Shown one piece after another: positions 1 to 6,837 of a stretch of 7,499 bases of DNA. Both the position numbers and the translations under genes were made by a program. Location of the stretch: NCBI GenBank assembly GCA_002474405.1, contig DLQW01000063.1, positions 1 to 7,499 on the forward strand, written 5' to 3'. The notes under the pieces are model-generated. The model was not told the DNA's origin. It worked only from the letters and a program-made list of their open reading frames with translations, and made no database searches. Each line of letters starts with the position of its first letter. Positions within the stretch are counted from its first letter, which is position 1. The stretch is from Christensenella sp. UBA7597. GTDB taxonomy: Bacteria; Bacillota; Clostridia; Christensenellales; Borkfalkiaceae.

Positions 1-310
1 CGCCCGCGCCGCCGCCGCCGATAATCAGAACGTCTACGTCGTATTTCACCTTGCTTAAATCTACTTTTTCGCTTAAAATGCGGGGCGTGCCCTGCAACAG
101 CGCGGCAAGTTCTTTCAATACGGGAGCGCCCGCGTTGGCGCCTACCTGTAAATTCGTGTATGCGGAACGGATATAATCGGGGTGGAACGCCGCCAGAAGC
201 GCGTCCTTTTCGTCCGCGGTGAGCCGGCGCAAATCTTTGCCCGTTCTTTCCGGGCGCGTCTCTTCCACTCTGGTTAACGATTTAAGCTGTTCTTCGCTGT
301 ATGAAAACAT
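1..310 (-). CDS. Fumarate reductase/succinate dehydrogenase-type FAD flavoprotein, N-terminal part only
   Basis: Only the first 103 residues are in the window; the gene continues past the left edge. They end in a Rossmann FAD-binding motif, DVDVLIIGGGGAG (residues 91-103), preceded by Lys/Tyr residues as in the FrdA/SdhA/TfrA flavoproteins. Before this motif is a soluble, charged region of about 90 residues, which is much longer than the 5-15 residues normal in FrdA/SdhA; no signal peptide or membrane segment is seen in it. The ATG at 310 is preceded by AAGGAG at 10 nt, so the extension is translated; a GTG at codon 88 has no such site. The gene follows the iron-sulfur subunit by 33 nt with no hairpin between, so the two are probably co-transcribed and form a pair. 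The substrate (fumarate, another enoate or a different acceptor) lies in the missing part; the call could also be a more general FAD-dependent oxidoreductase. Confidence 0.75.
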   Translation of the reverse strand, partial: MFSYSEEQLKSLTRVEETRPERTGKDLRRLTADEKDALLAAFHPDYIRSAYTNLQVGANAGAPVLKELAALLQGTPRILSEKVDLSKVKYDVDVLIIGGGGAG

Positions 311-320
311 TGTTTCGTTA

Positions 321-326
321 CTCCTT
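321..326 (-). promoter_or_regulatory. Ribosome binding site of the flavoprotein gene
   Basis: On the minus strand this reads AAGGAG, 10 nt before the ATG at 310. It decides the start: it supports translation of the unusual 90-residue N-terminal extension rather than an internal start near the FAD motif. Confidence 0.7.
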
Positions 327-343
327 TTCTCTCTGTCGCGCAA

Positions 344-1018
344 TTACTTCTCTATCACGCGTTCGTTGTAAAGCTTTTTCAGCTCGTCCGCCGTTTTTTC
401 TTTCAGAGCGGCGATCGCGTCGGTATACTTGCCGTCCTCCACCTCTTTCACGCGGCGGAGAAGATGCTCGCTTTCCGGCGTTAAATACTTCCCCGTCAGA
501 CGGCGGGCAAGCAGCGCCACCTGCGGATGAGAAATGCCCGCGGGGCAACGCGAAGAACACGCGCCGCACATGACGCAGTCGAAGCTTTCTTCGGCGCACT
601 TTTCGTATTCGCCGCGCTGCGCGTAAGCGATGTACTGCATTACGTTCAGGCTCTGCGTGCACGCCTTCGTGCAGGCGTTGCAGCCGATGCAAGCGTAAAT
701 TTCGGGATACAGCTGCATCATAATCTGCTGCGTGGGCTTGATTTTTTCGATATCGTACACCTGCTTTACCAGCGGGAAGAACGGAAGCGTTGCCACAAAC
801 ATGCCCTCTTCCACCTGCGTCTGGCAGGCAAGGCAGGTTTTCAGTTCCTGCTTCCCCGCGATTCTGTAAAAGCACGCGCACGCGCCGCAGAATCCGTTAC
901 GGCAGCCGCAGCCGCGCACAAGCCGATACCCCGCGTATTCCATCGCTTTCATTATCGTAAGACTTTCGGGCACGGAATATTTCTTGCCGAAAAGCCACAC
1001 GTTTACCATCTTTTCCAT
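344..1018 (-). CDS. TfrB/FrdB-like iron-sulfur subunit (2Fe-2S plus two 4Fe-4S)
   Basis: This 224-residue protein should carry electrons to the flavoprotein encoded next. Residues 1-80 form a plant-type 2Fe-2S domain with Cys39-x4-Cys44-x2-Cys47-x14-Cys62 (extra Cys at 37, 49 and 65). Residues 105-165 hold two CxxCxxCxxxC motifs: Cys110/113/116/120 and Cys148/151/154/158 followed by Pro. Two full 4Fe-4S motifs resemble HdrC and thiol:fumarate reductase TfrB, whereas classical SdhB/FrdB has 4Fe-4S plus 3Fe-4S. The C-terminal HdrB-like CCG domain of methanogen TfrB is absent; instead the protein ends in a charged helical tail. The ATG at 1018 has AGAGGT 8 nt upstream; Met4 has a poorer site. 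It lies 37 nt after flxA and 33 nt before the flavoprotein gene. No membrane-anchor gene is seen, so the pair is probably soluble. Family call is firm; substrate is not known. Confidence 0.88.
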   Translation of the reverse strand: MEKMVNVWLFGKKYSVPESLTIMKAMEYAGYRLVRGCGCRNGFCGACACFYRIAGKQELKTCLACQTQVEEGMFVATLPFFPLVKQVYDIEKIKPTQQIMMQLYPEIYACIGCNACTKACTQSLNVMQYIAYAQRGEYEKCAEESFDCVMCGACSSRCPAGISHPQVALLARRLTGKYLTPESEHLLRRVKEVEDGKYTDAIAALKEKTADELKKLYNERVIEK

Positions 1019-1055
1019 TTGCTTTTACCTCTTCTTCGTTTCTCGCTTTTGCGGC

Positions 1056-1898
1056 TTAATACTCGTCGGGCAGCTCGTCCAGCTCATCCATACGGAATAC
1101 CGGTCCGTCCTTGCACACGTATTTATCGCCCACGTTGCATCTGCCGCATTTGCCGATGCCGCACTTCATACGCATTTCCAGCGTGGTGTAAACGCGGTCT
1201 TTCTTGAAGCCTTCCTGCAACAATTCCGCCAGGGTGAATTTAATCATAATCGGGGGACCGCACAATACCGCCGTGGCGTTCGTATCCACGTTCAGTTCTT
1301 TCACGTACGCGGGCACAAAGCCTACGTGCCCGTCCCAGCCTTCCTGCGCGCGGTCGATCGTCAGGCACACGCGGAAGCCTTTTTCTTTTTCCCATTCGTT
1401 CTGAATTTCGGCGATGTCTACAAGATCGTCGGCGCTGCGCGCACCGTAAATAATCGTTACGTCGCCGTAATTTTCACGTTTCGCGCGCACATAATCGATT
1501 ACGCTGCGAAGGGGCGCCAGACCGATGCCGCCCGCGATGAACAGCAGGTTCTTGCCCTTGAAATCGTCGCCTTCCACGGGGAACGGTCTGCCGTAAGGTC
1601 CTCTCACGGTGATCGTGTCGCCCGCCGACAAATCGTGAATCGCCTGCGTTACGCAGCCGCAACGCTTGATGGAAAATTCCATAAACTCTTCGTTCGTGGG
1701 CGAAGAGGTGATGGAAAACATGCACTCGCCCGCGCCGGGAATGGATACCATCGCGCACTGACCGGGCTTATGAATAAACGGCTTTTTGCCCTCCGGCGTA
1801 ACCACGCGGAACGTTTTTACGTCCGGCGTATCGGTACGCACGTCGGTTACCACGCACACGGCGGGCACAAGGTTTTCTTTTTCGTTTACGTTTTCCAT
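1056..1898 (-). CDS. flxA: FlxA-like NAD(P)H-binding FAD/2Fe-2S oxidoreductase subunit
   Basis: A 280-residue protein of the ferredoxin-NADP reductase superfamily, in the branch with PyrK, AsrB and sulfhydrogenase gamma subunits. The FAD-binding barrel covers about residues 10-105 (FSITSSP at 61-67, then RGPYGRPFP at 99-107). The nucleotide-binding half has GGIGLAPLR at 123-131, YGAR at 151-154 and VLCGPP at 211-216. A C-terminal 2Fe-2S site has Cys246, Cys251, Cys254 and Cys262. In Flx-Hdr complexes this subunit is the NADH entry point, passing electrons singly to the 4Fe-4S subunits. The start at 1898 is chosen because AAGGAGG lies 10 nt before it; an in-frame start at 1970 would only add residues inside the upstream gene. 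It begins 2 nt after the upstream stop, so translation is probably coupled. NADH versus NADPH preference cannot be read with confidence. Confidence 0.9.
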   Translation of the reverse strand: MENVNEKENLVPAVCVVTDVRTDTPDVKTFRVVTPEGKKPFIHKPGQCAMVSIPGAGECMFSITSSPTNEEFMEFSIKRCGCVTQAIHDLSAGDTITVRGPYGRPFPVEGDDFKGKNLLFIAGGIGLAPLRSVIDYVRAKRENYGDVTIIYGARSADDLVDIAEIQNEWEKEKGFRVCLTIDRAQEGWDGHVGFVPAYVKELNVDTNATAVLCGPPIMIKFTLAELLQEGFKKDRVYTTLEMRMKCGIGKCGRCNVGDKYVCKDGPVFRMDELDELPDEY

Positions 1899-1900
1899 GC

Positions 1901-2950
1901 TTATTCGCCCTCCTTGCCGTCTTTCGAAAATTCTTTGATGACTTTCACGATGTTCAAATGCTGCGGGCATTTTTCAACGCATCTGCCGCAGCCCACGCAC
2001 GAATACGTGCCGCCGTAGCGCTTGGGGTAGTACACAAGTTTGTGCATGAAACGCTGACGGAAGCGCTGCGTCTGCGTGGTTCTCGGATTGCCGCCCGCCA
2101 TCTGCGTGAAATCGGAATACATGCACGAATCCCAGCAGCGGAAACGGATTACGCCGTCTTTCGCTTTGAAATCGCGGATATCGAAGCACTGACAGGTGGG
2201 GCACACGAACGTGCACGCGCCGCAACCGAGGCAGCCCTGCGAAAGTTTCTGCCACTTCTCGTCGGCAAACGTTTCTTTCATATCCGATTTGAACGGCGTT
2301 AAATCAAGGTTTTTAAACGGCAGTTTTTCAAAGCGTTCTTTCGCCGCTTTCTGCTCCGCAGCCACCGTTTTTTCGTCCGTTTTCTGCGCGTCTTTCAGCT
2401 TTCCGCCCAGATCGCCCAGCGCCGAGAAAAGCGTTTCGCCCTTTTCCGTATTCGCGTCGAGGTACAGATTTTCCGCCGTAAGATACGCCGTAATATCGCC
2501 CTGCGGCTTTGTGGCGTCCAGCCCGAACACGGGGCAGAAGCACGCCTGATTCGGCTTGAAGCAGGCAAGCGTTACGATAATCGCCGCCTCTCTTCTGTGC
2601 GCGTAATAAGTATCTTTCGGGTCGTTCAAAAACACGTTGTCCAGCACTTCGAACGCCTTGAAATCGCAGGCGCGCACGCCGAACAGCACAAACGGATCGC
2701 GCTTTTTCGCACTGTCGAAAATCTGCCACTTGCCCTCTTTCTTTTCAAAGCGCATCATCTCTTCGCTTTGCGGGAAGAACAGATCTTTGGGAGATTTCAC
2801 CGTTTTCAGGCTGTTTAAATCTACGTTTACGCCCTCTTTATACGCCGCGAAGTTGGTCTCCGTGCCGTCGGATACGGGCAGATACAAGGGATATTTTTCG
2901 CCGATCGCGTTGTACAGCGCGTTCAGATTTTCAATCGCTATCTTTTTCAT
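1901..2950 (-). CDS. flxB: FlxB-like 4Fe-4S protein of the AsrA/sulfhydrogenase-beta family
   Basis: A 349-residue soluble protein that should relay electrons between FlxA and the Hdr part. The N-terminal two thirds carry features of the AsrA/HydB-type family: FGVRACD at 90-96, an acidic/RR stretch near 105-120, and Cys130, Cys137 and Cys139 (ACFCP). A spacer rich in Lys, Glu and Ala covers about 185-215. The C-terminus has two 4Fe-4S motifs, Cys240/243/246/250 (followed by PTCQC, Cys253 and 255) and Cys318/321/324/328 followed by Pro; Cys272 and Cys276 lie between. The ATG at 2950 overlaps the upstream TGA by 4 nt (ATGA) and has GGAGG 10 nt before it, so the longer in-frame start at 3109 is rejected. 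AsrA and sulfhydrogenase beta subunits likewise pair with a FlxA-like partner, which fits the position beside flxA. The B letter follows gene order and is less certain than the family. Confidence 0.82.
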   Translation of the reverse strand: MKKIAIENLNALYNAIGEKYPLYLPVSDGTETNFAAYKEGVNVDLNSLKTVKSPKDLFFPQSEEMMRFEKKEGKWQIFDSAKKRDPFVLFGVRACDFKAFEVLDNVFLNDPKDTYYAHRREAAIIVTLACFKPNQACFCPVFGLDATKPQGDITAYLTAENLYLDANTEKGETLFSALGDLGGKLKDAQKTDEKTVAAEQKAAKERFEKLPFKNLDLTPFKSDMKETFADEKWQKLSQGCLGCGACTFVCPTCQCFDIRDFKAKDGVIRFRCWDSCMYSDFTQMAGGNPRTTQTQRFRQRFMHKLVYYPKRYGGTYSCVGCGRCVEKCPQHLNIVKVIKEFSKDGKEGE

Positions 2951-3903
2951 AAAACGTCGCCCTCCGTATACGAGGTAAGCGGCGTTTTGCCTTCCGCCTC
3001 TTCGCCCGCCTGAAATTCGCCGTATTTCGTATCGATGTCCTTGATGAATTTGCGGTTTAAAAGGTGCAGAGGAATGCCCTGCGGGCATACCCGCGAACAC
3101 TCTCCGCAATCGGTGCAGCGCCCCGCCACGTGGAACGCGCGGATTACGTGATACAGCTGTTCTTCGAACGACGTATCGTTCGCCTTTGCCGAAATGCCCG
3201 ATTCGGGATTATCGAACACGCACTTCACGCACGTGCACGCGGGGCATACGTTGCGGCACGCGTTGCAGCGGATGCAGCGCGAAAGTTCTTTGCGCCAGAA
3301 CGCGTAACGTTCCGCCGCAGACATTTTTTCCAGCGCTTCCACGCCGGCGAATCTGTCGCTGCCCGTTTCAATCGGATCTTTCAGAATAATCGTTTCGTCG
3401 CTTGCCACGTGCTGTTTGCCCTTGCAGGCAAGGCATTTATCCAGAAGCACCGAAAGGCGTTCCGCTTGTTTTTTGCCGCTTTCCGTAACCAGTTCCAGCG
3501 TTTTCGTATCGTCCGTTTCGTTGATGGCAAGCACGCTTTCGCCCGCCGCCTTTTCGGCTTTTTTATAATCGACTTTGCCGCGGCACTCCACCGCGATCAC
3601 GCGGATTTTATCGCGCGCCACGCGATGTTCTTTTACCAGTTCGTTGAAAGAATAGGTATCGCACGGCTTCAAAAACACCGCCGTTACGCCCTCTTTTTTG
3701 GAAATTTCCACCAGATATTTCGAAAGATTCGCACCGCAGAAATAATCGTACGTGAAATCTTTCAGCTGCTCTTCGGTTTCGAAGAACGCGGGCGAAACGT
3801 CGTAGGAAAATTCGCCCTTTCTCCAGCCGATCACGCGCGCGACTTCGCCGCTTTTCAAAAGCTCTTTCGCGCGGGATAAACATGCGTTATACAAATCAGT
3901 CAT
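2947..3903 (-). CDS. flxC: FlxC-like 4Fe-4S dicluster electron-transfer protein
   Basis: A 318-residue soluble iron-sulfur protein. The N-terminal 200 residues form an alpha/beta region with FLKPCDTYSFNEL (77-89), reminiscent of F420-hydrogenase beta/FdhB-like proteins, and a CLAC pair at Cys157/Cys160. The C-terminal part holds Cys210/213/216/220-Pro, then an unusual run of further cysteines at 223, 225 and 228, and a second motif Cys263/266/269/273-Pro. The arrangement (a PCD or ACD motif, then two C-terminal ferredoxin sites) parallels the neighbouring FlxB-like protein without obvious close sequence identity. It starts at 3903, 8 nt inside the end of flxD, with GGGAGG 8 nt upstream, and its TGA overlaps the flxB ATG. 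It probably links FlxAB to the FlxD adaptor. The family assignment rests on gene order and cysteine layout; a nucleotide- or flavin-binding role of the N-terminal region cannot be excluded. Confidence 0.78.
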   Translation of the reverse strand: MTDLYNACLSRAKELLKSGEVARVIGWRKGEFSYDVSPAFFETEEQLKDFTYDYFCGANLSKYLVEISKKEGVTAVFLKPCDTYSFNELVKEHRVARDKIRVIAVECRGKVDYKKAEKAAGESVLAINETDDTKTLELVTESGKKQAERLSVLLDKCLACKGKQHVASDETIILKDPIETGSDRFAGVEALEKMSAAERYAFWRKELSRCIRCNACRNVCPACTCVKCVFDNPESGISAKANDTSFEEQLYHVIRAFHVAGRCTDCGECSRVCPQGIPLHLLNRKFIKDIDTKYGEFQAGEEAEGKTPLTSYTEGDVL

Positions 3904-4408
3904 TTTCCTGTCCTCCCGCGATAAACTCGCTTTCGCTCATGTCCTTGCAACGGATGTCGGCGATTCTTCTGTTTTCGCCCAGCGCCGTTACCTTGCCCAC
4001 GAAATCGTTCATCACCTGCGAAAAGCGCGCGCCTTCCGCGGCGGAAACCCATTCCACTCTCATTCTTTCGCGCTCGATGCCCATATAATCAAGGAAATTG
4101 AACAGCAACGCCATTCTTCTGCGCGTGTAATAGTTGCCCGTTACGTAATGGCAGTCGCCGGGGTGGCAGCCGCACAGAATCACGCCGTCCGCGCCCTGCT
4201 GAAACGCTTTCAGCACGAACGTGGGGTTCACGCGGCACGAGCACGGCACGCGGATGATTTTTACCGACGCGGGATAGGAAAGCCGCGAAGAGCCTGCAAG
4301 ATCGGCGCCCGCATACGAGCACCAGTTGCAGCAAAACGCCACAATTTTAGGCACAAACGCGCCATTTTCGCCGCCGTTTACGGCAGTCGTATTTTCTACG
4401 CTTTGCAT
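3896..4408 (-). CDS. flxD: FlxD/MvhD-type iron-sulfur adaptor to HdrA
   Basis: A 170-residue protein of the MvhD/FlpD family, the 2Fe-2S subunit that docks a hydrogenase, formate dehydrogenase or NADH module onto HdrA. Diagnostic motifs are FCCNWCSYAGADLAG (25-39), RVPCSCRVNPTFVLKAFQQG (53-72) and CGCHPGDCHY (79-88). Cysteines are at 26, 27, 30, 56, 58, 79, 81, 86 and 154. The second motif has Cys58 where the MvhD consensus usually has glycine (C-T/S-G-R). The first 18 residues and the last 20 are variable extensions. The start at 4408 has GGAGGTG 8 nt before it and overlaps hdrA by 13 nt; an in-frame start at 4525 would lie deep inside hdrA. Position directly after hdrA fits the known physical contact with HdrA. 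With no hydrogenase gene in the window, and flxABC next door, the electron input is most likely NADH. Confidence 0.92.
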   Translation of the reverse strand: MQSVENTTAVNGGENGAFVPKIVAFCCNWCSYAGADLAGSSRLSYPASVKIIRVPCSCRVNPTFVLKAFQQGADGVILCGCHPGDCHYVTGNYYTRRRMALLFNFLDYMGIERERMRVEWVSAAEGARFSQVMNDFVGKVTALGENRRIADIRCKDMSESEFIAGGQEND

Positions 4409-6387
4409 ATACTTTCCACCTCCGACATAATTTGCTTCGTAGAGAATCCTTTCAGATCCATCGCGCCCGAAGGGCAGGTTACCGTGCAGGCGCCGCAGCC
4501 CTGGCACACCGCCGGGTTCACGCACGCCACGCGGCGCGTTTCCGTCTTGCCGCCGCCGATTCTGAACTGCTTTTCTTCATACGTGATGGCGCCGTACGCG
4601 CATACGTTGGCGCACTGTCCGCAGCCGTTGCACATGTTTTCGTTCGCGCCCGCCACGCAGGGGTTGGTTTTCAGTTCGTTCTTCACAAGCAAGCCGATCA
4701 CTTTCGCCGCGCATGCCGAAGCCTGCGATACCGTTTCGGGAATGTCTTTCGGTCCCTGACAAACACCCGCGAGATACACGCCCGCCGTGGGGCTTTCCAC
4801 GGGGCGCAGCTTCGCGTGAGATTCGGTGAGGAAATTGTTCGTATCGATGCTGGCGGTTAAAAGCGTGGCAACCTTTCTTACGGAAGGTTCCGGCTCGATC
4901 GCCGTGGCAAGCACCACAAGGTCGGAAGCGATTGTAACCTGCTCGCCGTCGATGAGGTTTTCGCCCTGCACCATCAGCTTGCCGTTTTCGCCGTATACCT
5001 TGCCCACCATGCCTTTGATGTAATCCACGCCGTACATTTCCACGGCGCGGCGGTAGAATTCGTCGTAGTTCTTACCGGGCGTACGCACGTCGATATAAAA
5101 TACGTGCACCTCGGTATCGGGGTATTTTTCGCGGATGAGCATCGCGTGCTTCGCCGTGTACATGCAGCAGATTTTGGAGCAGTACGGCTTGCCGCAACCC
5201 GATACGTCGCGCGAGCCTACGCACTGGATGAAAGTAATCACTTTCGGGTGCGTGCCGTCCGAAGGGCGCAGAAGCGTGCCGCCCGTAGGTCCCGCGGCGT
5301 TCATCAGCCGTTCCAGTTCCAGCGAGGTAATCACGTCCTTTTCGGTGGCGTAGGAATATTCGTTGAAGTTTTCCAGCGAAATCGGCTTGAAGCCCGTAGC
5401 CACCACGATGGCGCCGTACTGCCGCTCGATAAACGTATCTTTCATTTCGTAATCGATCGCGTGCGCGCCGCAGATTTTGGAGCAGAGTCCGCATTTGCCC
5501 GTCTTTAATTTAATGCACTGCTGCGGGTCGATGACGGCCACGTTGGGAATCGCCTGCGCGAACGGAATATAAATCGCCGTGCGCGTGTTCAACCCCATGT
5601 TGAATTCGTTCAGTCCCTTTCTCGAAGGGCACTTTTCCATACACGCTTTGCAGCCCGTGCACTTCGTTTCGTCTACATAGCGCGCTTTTCTGCGGATTTT
5701 TACGGTGAAGTTTCCAACGAAACCTTTCACCGCTTCGATTTCCGAATAGGAAAGTATTTCGATTTTATCGCTCTGCGCGCAGTCCACCATTTTCGGCGTT
5801 AAAATACAAGCCGAACAGTCCAGCGTGGGGAACGTTTTATCCAGCTGCGCCATTCTGCCGCCGATGGTGGCGTTCTTTTCCACGATGTCTACGGGGAAAC
5901 CCGCTTCCGCGATGTCCAGCGCCGCCTGAATGCCCGCGATGCCGCCGCCGATGACGAGCGCGCGCTTCGTAACGGGGCTTGTCCCCTGCGTAAGCGGCGC
6001 GTTCAGCTTCACTTTCGCAATCGCCGTGCGCACCAGAATCACGGCTTTTTCCGTGGCTTCGTCCATGTTCTTGTGAATCCACGAACAATGTTCGCGCAGG
6101 TTCGCCACTTCCACCATGTACGCGTTCAAGCCCGCCTGCGCCGCCGCCTTTTTAAACGTTGCTTCGTGCATGCGCGGCGAGCAGGAACCGATGACGATTC
6201 CCGTCAGCTTCTGCTCTTTGATCGCGTTCTGGATGAGTTGCTGACCGTTTTCCGAGCACATGTACGGATAATCCGCGGCAAACACCACGCCGTCCTCGTG
6301 CTTCACGGTTTCCACCACTTTTTTCACGTCCACCGTCGCAGCGATGTTCGTTCCGCAATGACAGATAAATACTCCTATTCTTTGCAT
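4396..6387 (-). CDS. hdrA: Heterodisulfide reductase subunit A, flavin-bifurcating subunit
   Basis: A 663-residue HdrA, close to the usual length of the stand-alone family, with no fused MvhD. The N-terminal domain has Cys9, Cys11, Cys44, Cys69 (SCSPRMHE) and Cys101. The FAD Rossmann motif VIGGGIAG is at 145-152, with GGRMAQLD at 177-184, then the HdrA-specific TLDCSACILTPKM (188-200). An inserted ferredoxin domain has Cys243/246/249/253 and Cys291/299/302/306. FIQCVGSRD at 387-394 and a Cys cluster at 398-408 follow. The C-terminal ferredoxin domain has Cys586/589/592/596 and Cys628/631/634/638. By family knowledge the FAD splits electron pairs from FlxD between ferredoxin and HdrC/HdrB. The start at 6387 gives the canonical MQRIGVFICHCG beginning; upstream in-frame codons offer no ATG. 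Its ribosome binding site is weak (GGGTAG at best), unlike the other genes. All expected cysteines seem to be present; no selenocysteine codon is needed. Confidence 0.96.
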   Translation of the reverse strand: MQRIGVFICHCGTNIAATVDVKKVVETVKHEDGVVFAADYPYMCSENGQQLIQNAIKEQKLTGIVIGSCSPRMHEATFKKAAAQAGLNAYMVEVANLREHCSWIHKNMDEATEKAVILVRTAIAKVKLNAPLTQGTSPVTKRALVIGGGIAGIQAALDIAEAGFPVDIVEKNATIGGRMAQLDKTFPTLDCSACILTPKMVDCAQSDKIEILSYSEIEAVKGFVGNFTVKIRRKARYVDETKCTGCKACMEKCPSRKGLNEFNMGLNTRTAIYIPFAQAIPNVAVIDPQQCIKLKTGKCGLCSKICGAHAIDYEMKDTFIERQYGAIVVATGFKPISLENFNEYSYATEKDVITSLELERLMNAAGPTGGTLLRPSDGTHPKVITFIQCVGSRDVSGCGKPYCSKICCMYTAKHAMLIREKYPDTEVHVFYIDVRTPGKNYDEFYRRAVEMYGVDYIKGMVGKVYGENGKLMVQGENLIDGEQVTIASDLVVLATAIEPEPSVRKVATLLTASIDTNNFLTESHAKLRPVESPTAGVYLAGVCQGPKDIPETVSQASACAAKVIGLLVKNELKTNPCVAGANENMCNGCGQCANVCAYGAITYEEKQFRIGGGKTETRRVACVNPAVCQGCGACTVTCPSGAMDLKGFSTKQIMSEVESICKA
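4417..4423 (-). promoter_or_regulatory. Ribosome binding site of flxD
   Basis: Minus-strand GGAGGTG, 8 nt before the ATG at 4408 and inside the 3' end of hdrA. It fixes the flxD start and the 13 nt overlap with hdrA. Confidence 0.75.
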
Positions 6388-6462
6388 TTTTTCTACCCGT
6401 TTATATTTTGTCTTTCGTTGTGATTTTTTGTCTTTTTCGTTACGTTACGCCCCGCAGCCCGC
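6388..6462 (-). other. hdrC-hdrA spacer, A-rich leader with imperfect direct repeat
   Basis: The longest gap in the window. On the minus strand, a GC-rich start after the hdrC stop is followed by about 55 purine- and A-rich bases leading to the hdrA ATG. An imperfect direct repeat lies in it: AACGAAAAAGACAAAA (6441-6426) and AACGAAAGACAAAA (6419-6406), differing by two A residues and starting 22 nt apart. No hairpin, terminator or clear -35/-10 pair was found, and the hdrA ribosome binding site is poor. It may be a translational enhancer or a weak internal promoter, but nothing proves either. Confidence 0.45.
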
Positions 6463-6837
6463 TCAGCCGTTAAACTTCCTGAATACGGAAACAAACAGCT
6501 GCTGGGGGGTATGTTCTCCCACGACGGGCGGAATTTCCTCCGCCGCGATATGGTTGTTTTCTTTCATGCACACCTGCGTTTTCCGCACCGCTTCTACCAC
6601 CGAAACGGGCGATACGCCGCGGGGACAACGCTCCGCGCACGCATAGCAGGTAAGGCAATCCCAAGCCTTTTTATCGGCTAACAGTTCTTCCAGTCTGCCG
6701 CGCACCAGCCGCGAAACGAATGCGTGCGGCTGCACGTTTGCGGGGCACCGCCCGGAACATTTGCCGCATTTCATACACGCGTAGATGTTCGTGCCGCAAA
6801 TTTCCCGCAAATTTTCAAGCCGTTCTTCCCGCGTCAT
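6463..6837 (-). CDS. hdrC: Heterodisulfide reductase subunit C
   Basis: A short 124-residue HdrC, an alpha-helical ferredoxin with two 4Fe-4S motifs: Cys21/24/27/31-Pro (CMKCGKCSGRCP) and Cys61/64/67/71-Pro (CLTCYACAERCP). It should pass electrons from HdrA to the catalytic HdrB. The C-terminal stretch from about 90 to 115 contains AAEEIPPVVGEHTPQQLF, a tail of the kind that contacts partner subunits; a single Cys90 lies outside the motifs. The ATG at 6837 overlaps the hdrB stop (ATGA, 4 nt) and has AAGGAGG 6 nt upstream, so the longer in-frame start at 6933 is rejected. The pair hdrB-hdrC is translationally coupled. Length is less than in methanogen HdrC (about 180-190 residues), but similar to many bacterial ones. 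No membrane segment is present. Confidence 0.93.
   Translation of the reverse strand: MTREERLENLREICGTNIYACMKCGKCSGRCPANVQPHAFVSRLVRGRLEELLADKKAWDCLTCYACAERCPRGVSPVSVVEAVRKTQVCMKENNHIAAEEIPPVVGEHTPQQLFVSVFRKFNG

Noticed and set aside
311..343. Terminator or promoter in the short gaps at 311-343 and 1019-1055
   Set aside because: No hairpin with a T-run and no plausible -35/-10 pair; each gap mainly holds the next ribosome binding site.
984..2018. Long open frame on the plus strand (344 codons), and similar plus-strand frames at 527-1207, 3064-3879 and 4148-4759
   Set aside because: They lie opposite well-identified minus-strand genes, are rich in Arg, His, Ala and Phe as expected for antisense of these codons, and show no family motif.
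1056..2950. Anaerobic sulfite reductase AsrA and AsrB
   Set aside because: The FlxB/FlxA pair resembles AsrA/AsrB, but there is no siroheme AsrC in the window and the genes sit directly after hdrA and flxD, which favours the Flx assignment.
1056..3109. Longer in-frame starts for flxA (1970) and flxB (3109); likewise flxD (4525) and hdrC (6933)
   Set aside because: The added residues are out-of-frame readings of the upstream gene, and good ribosome binding sites sit before the shorter starts.
824..3435. Identical 12-base string GCAGGCAAGGCA at 824-835 and 3424-3435
   Set aside because: In both places it is the reverse complement of codons for Cys-Leu-Ala-Cys, so the match is explained by the protein motif and not by a DNA repeat.
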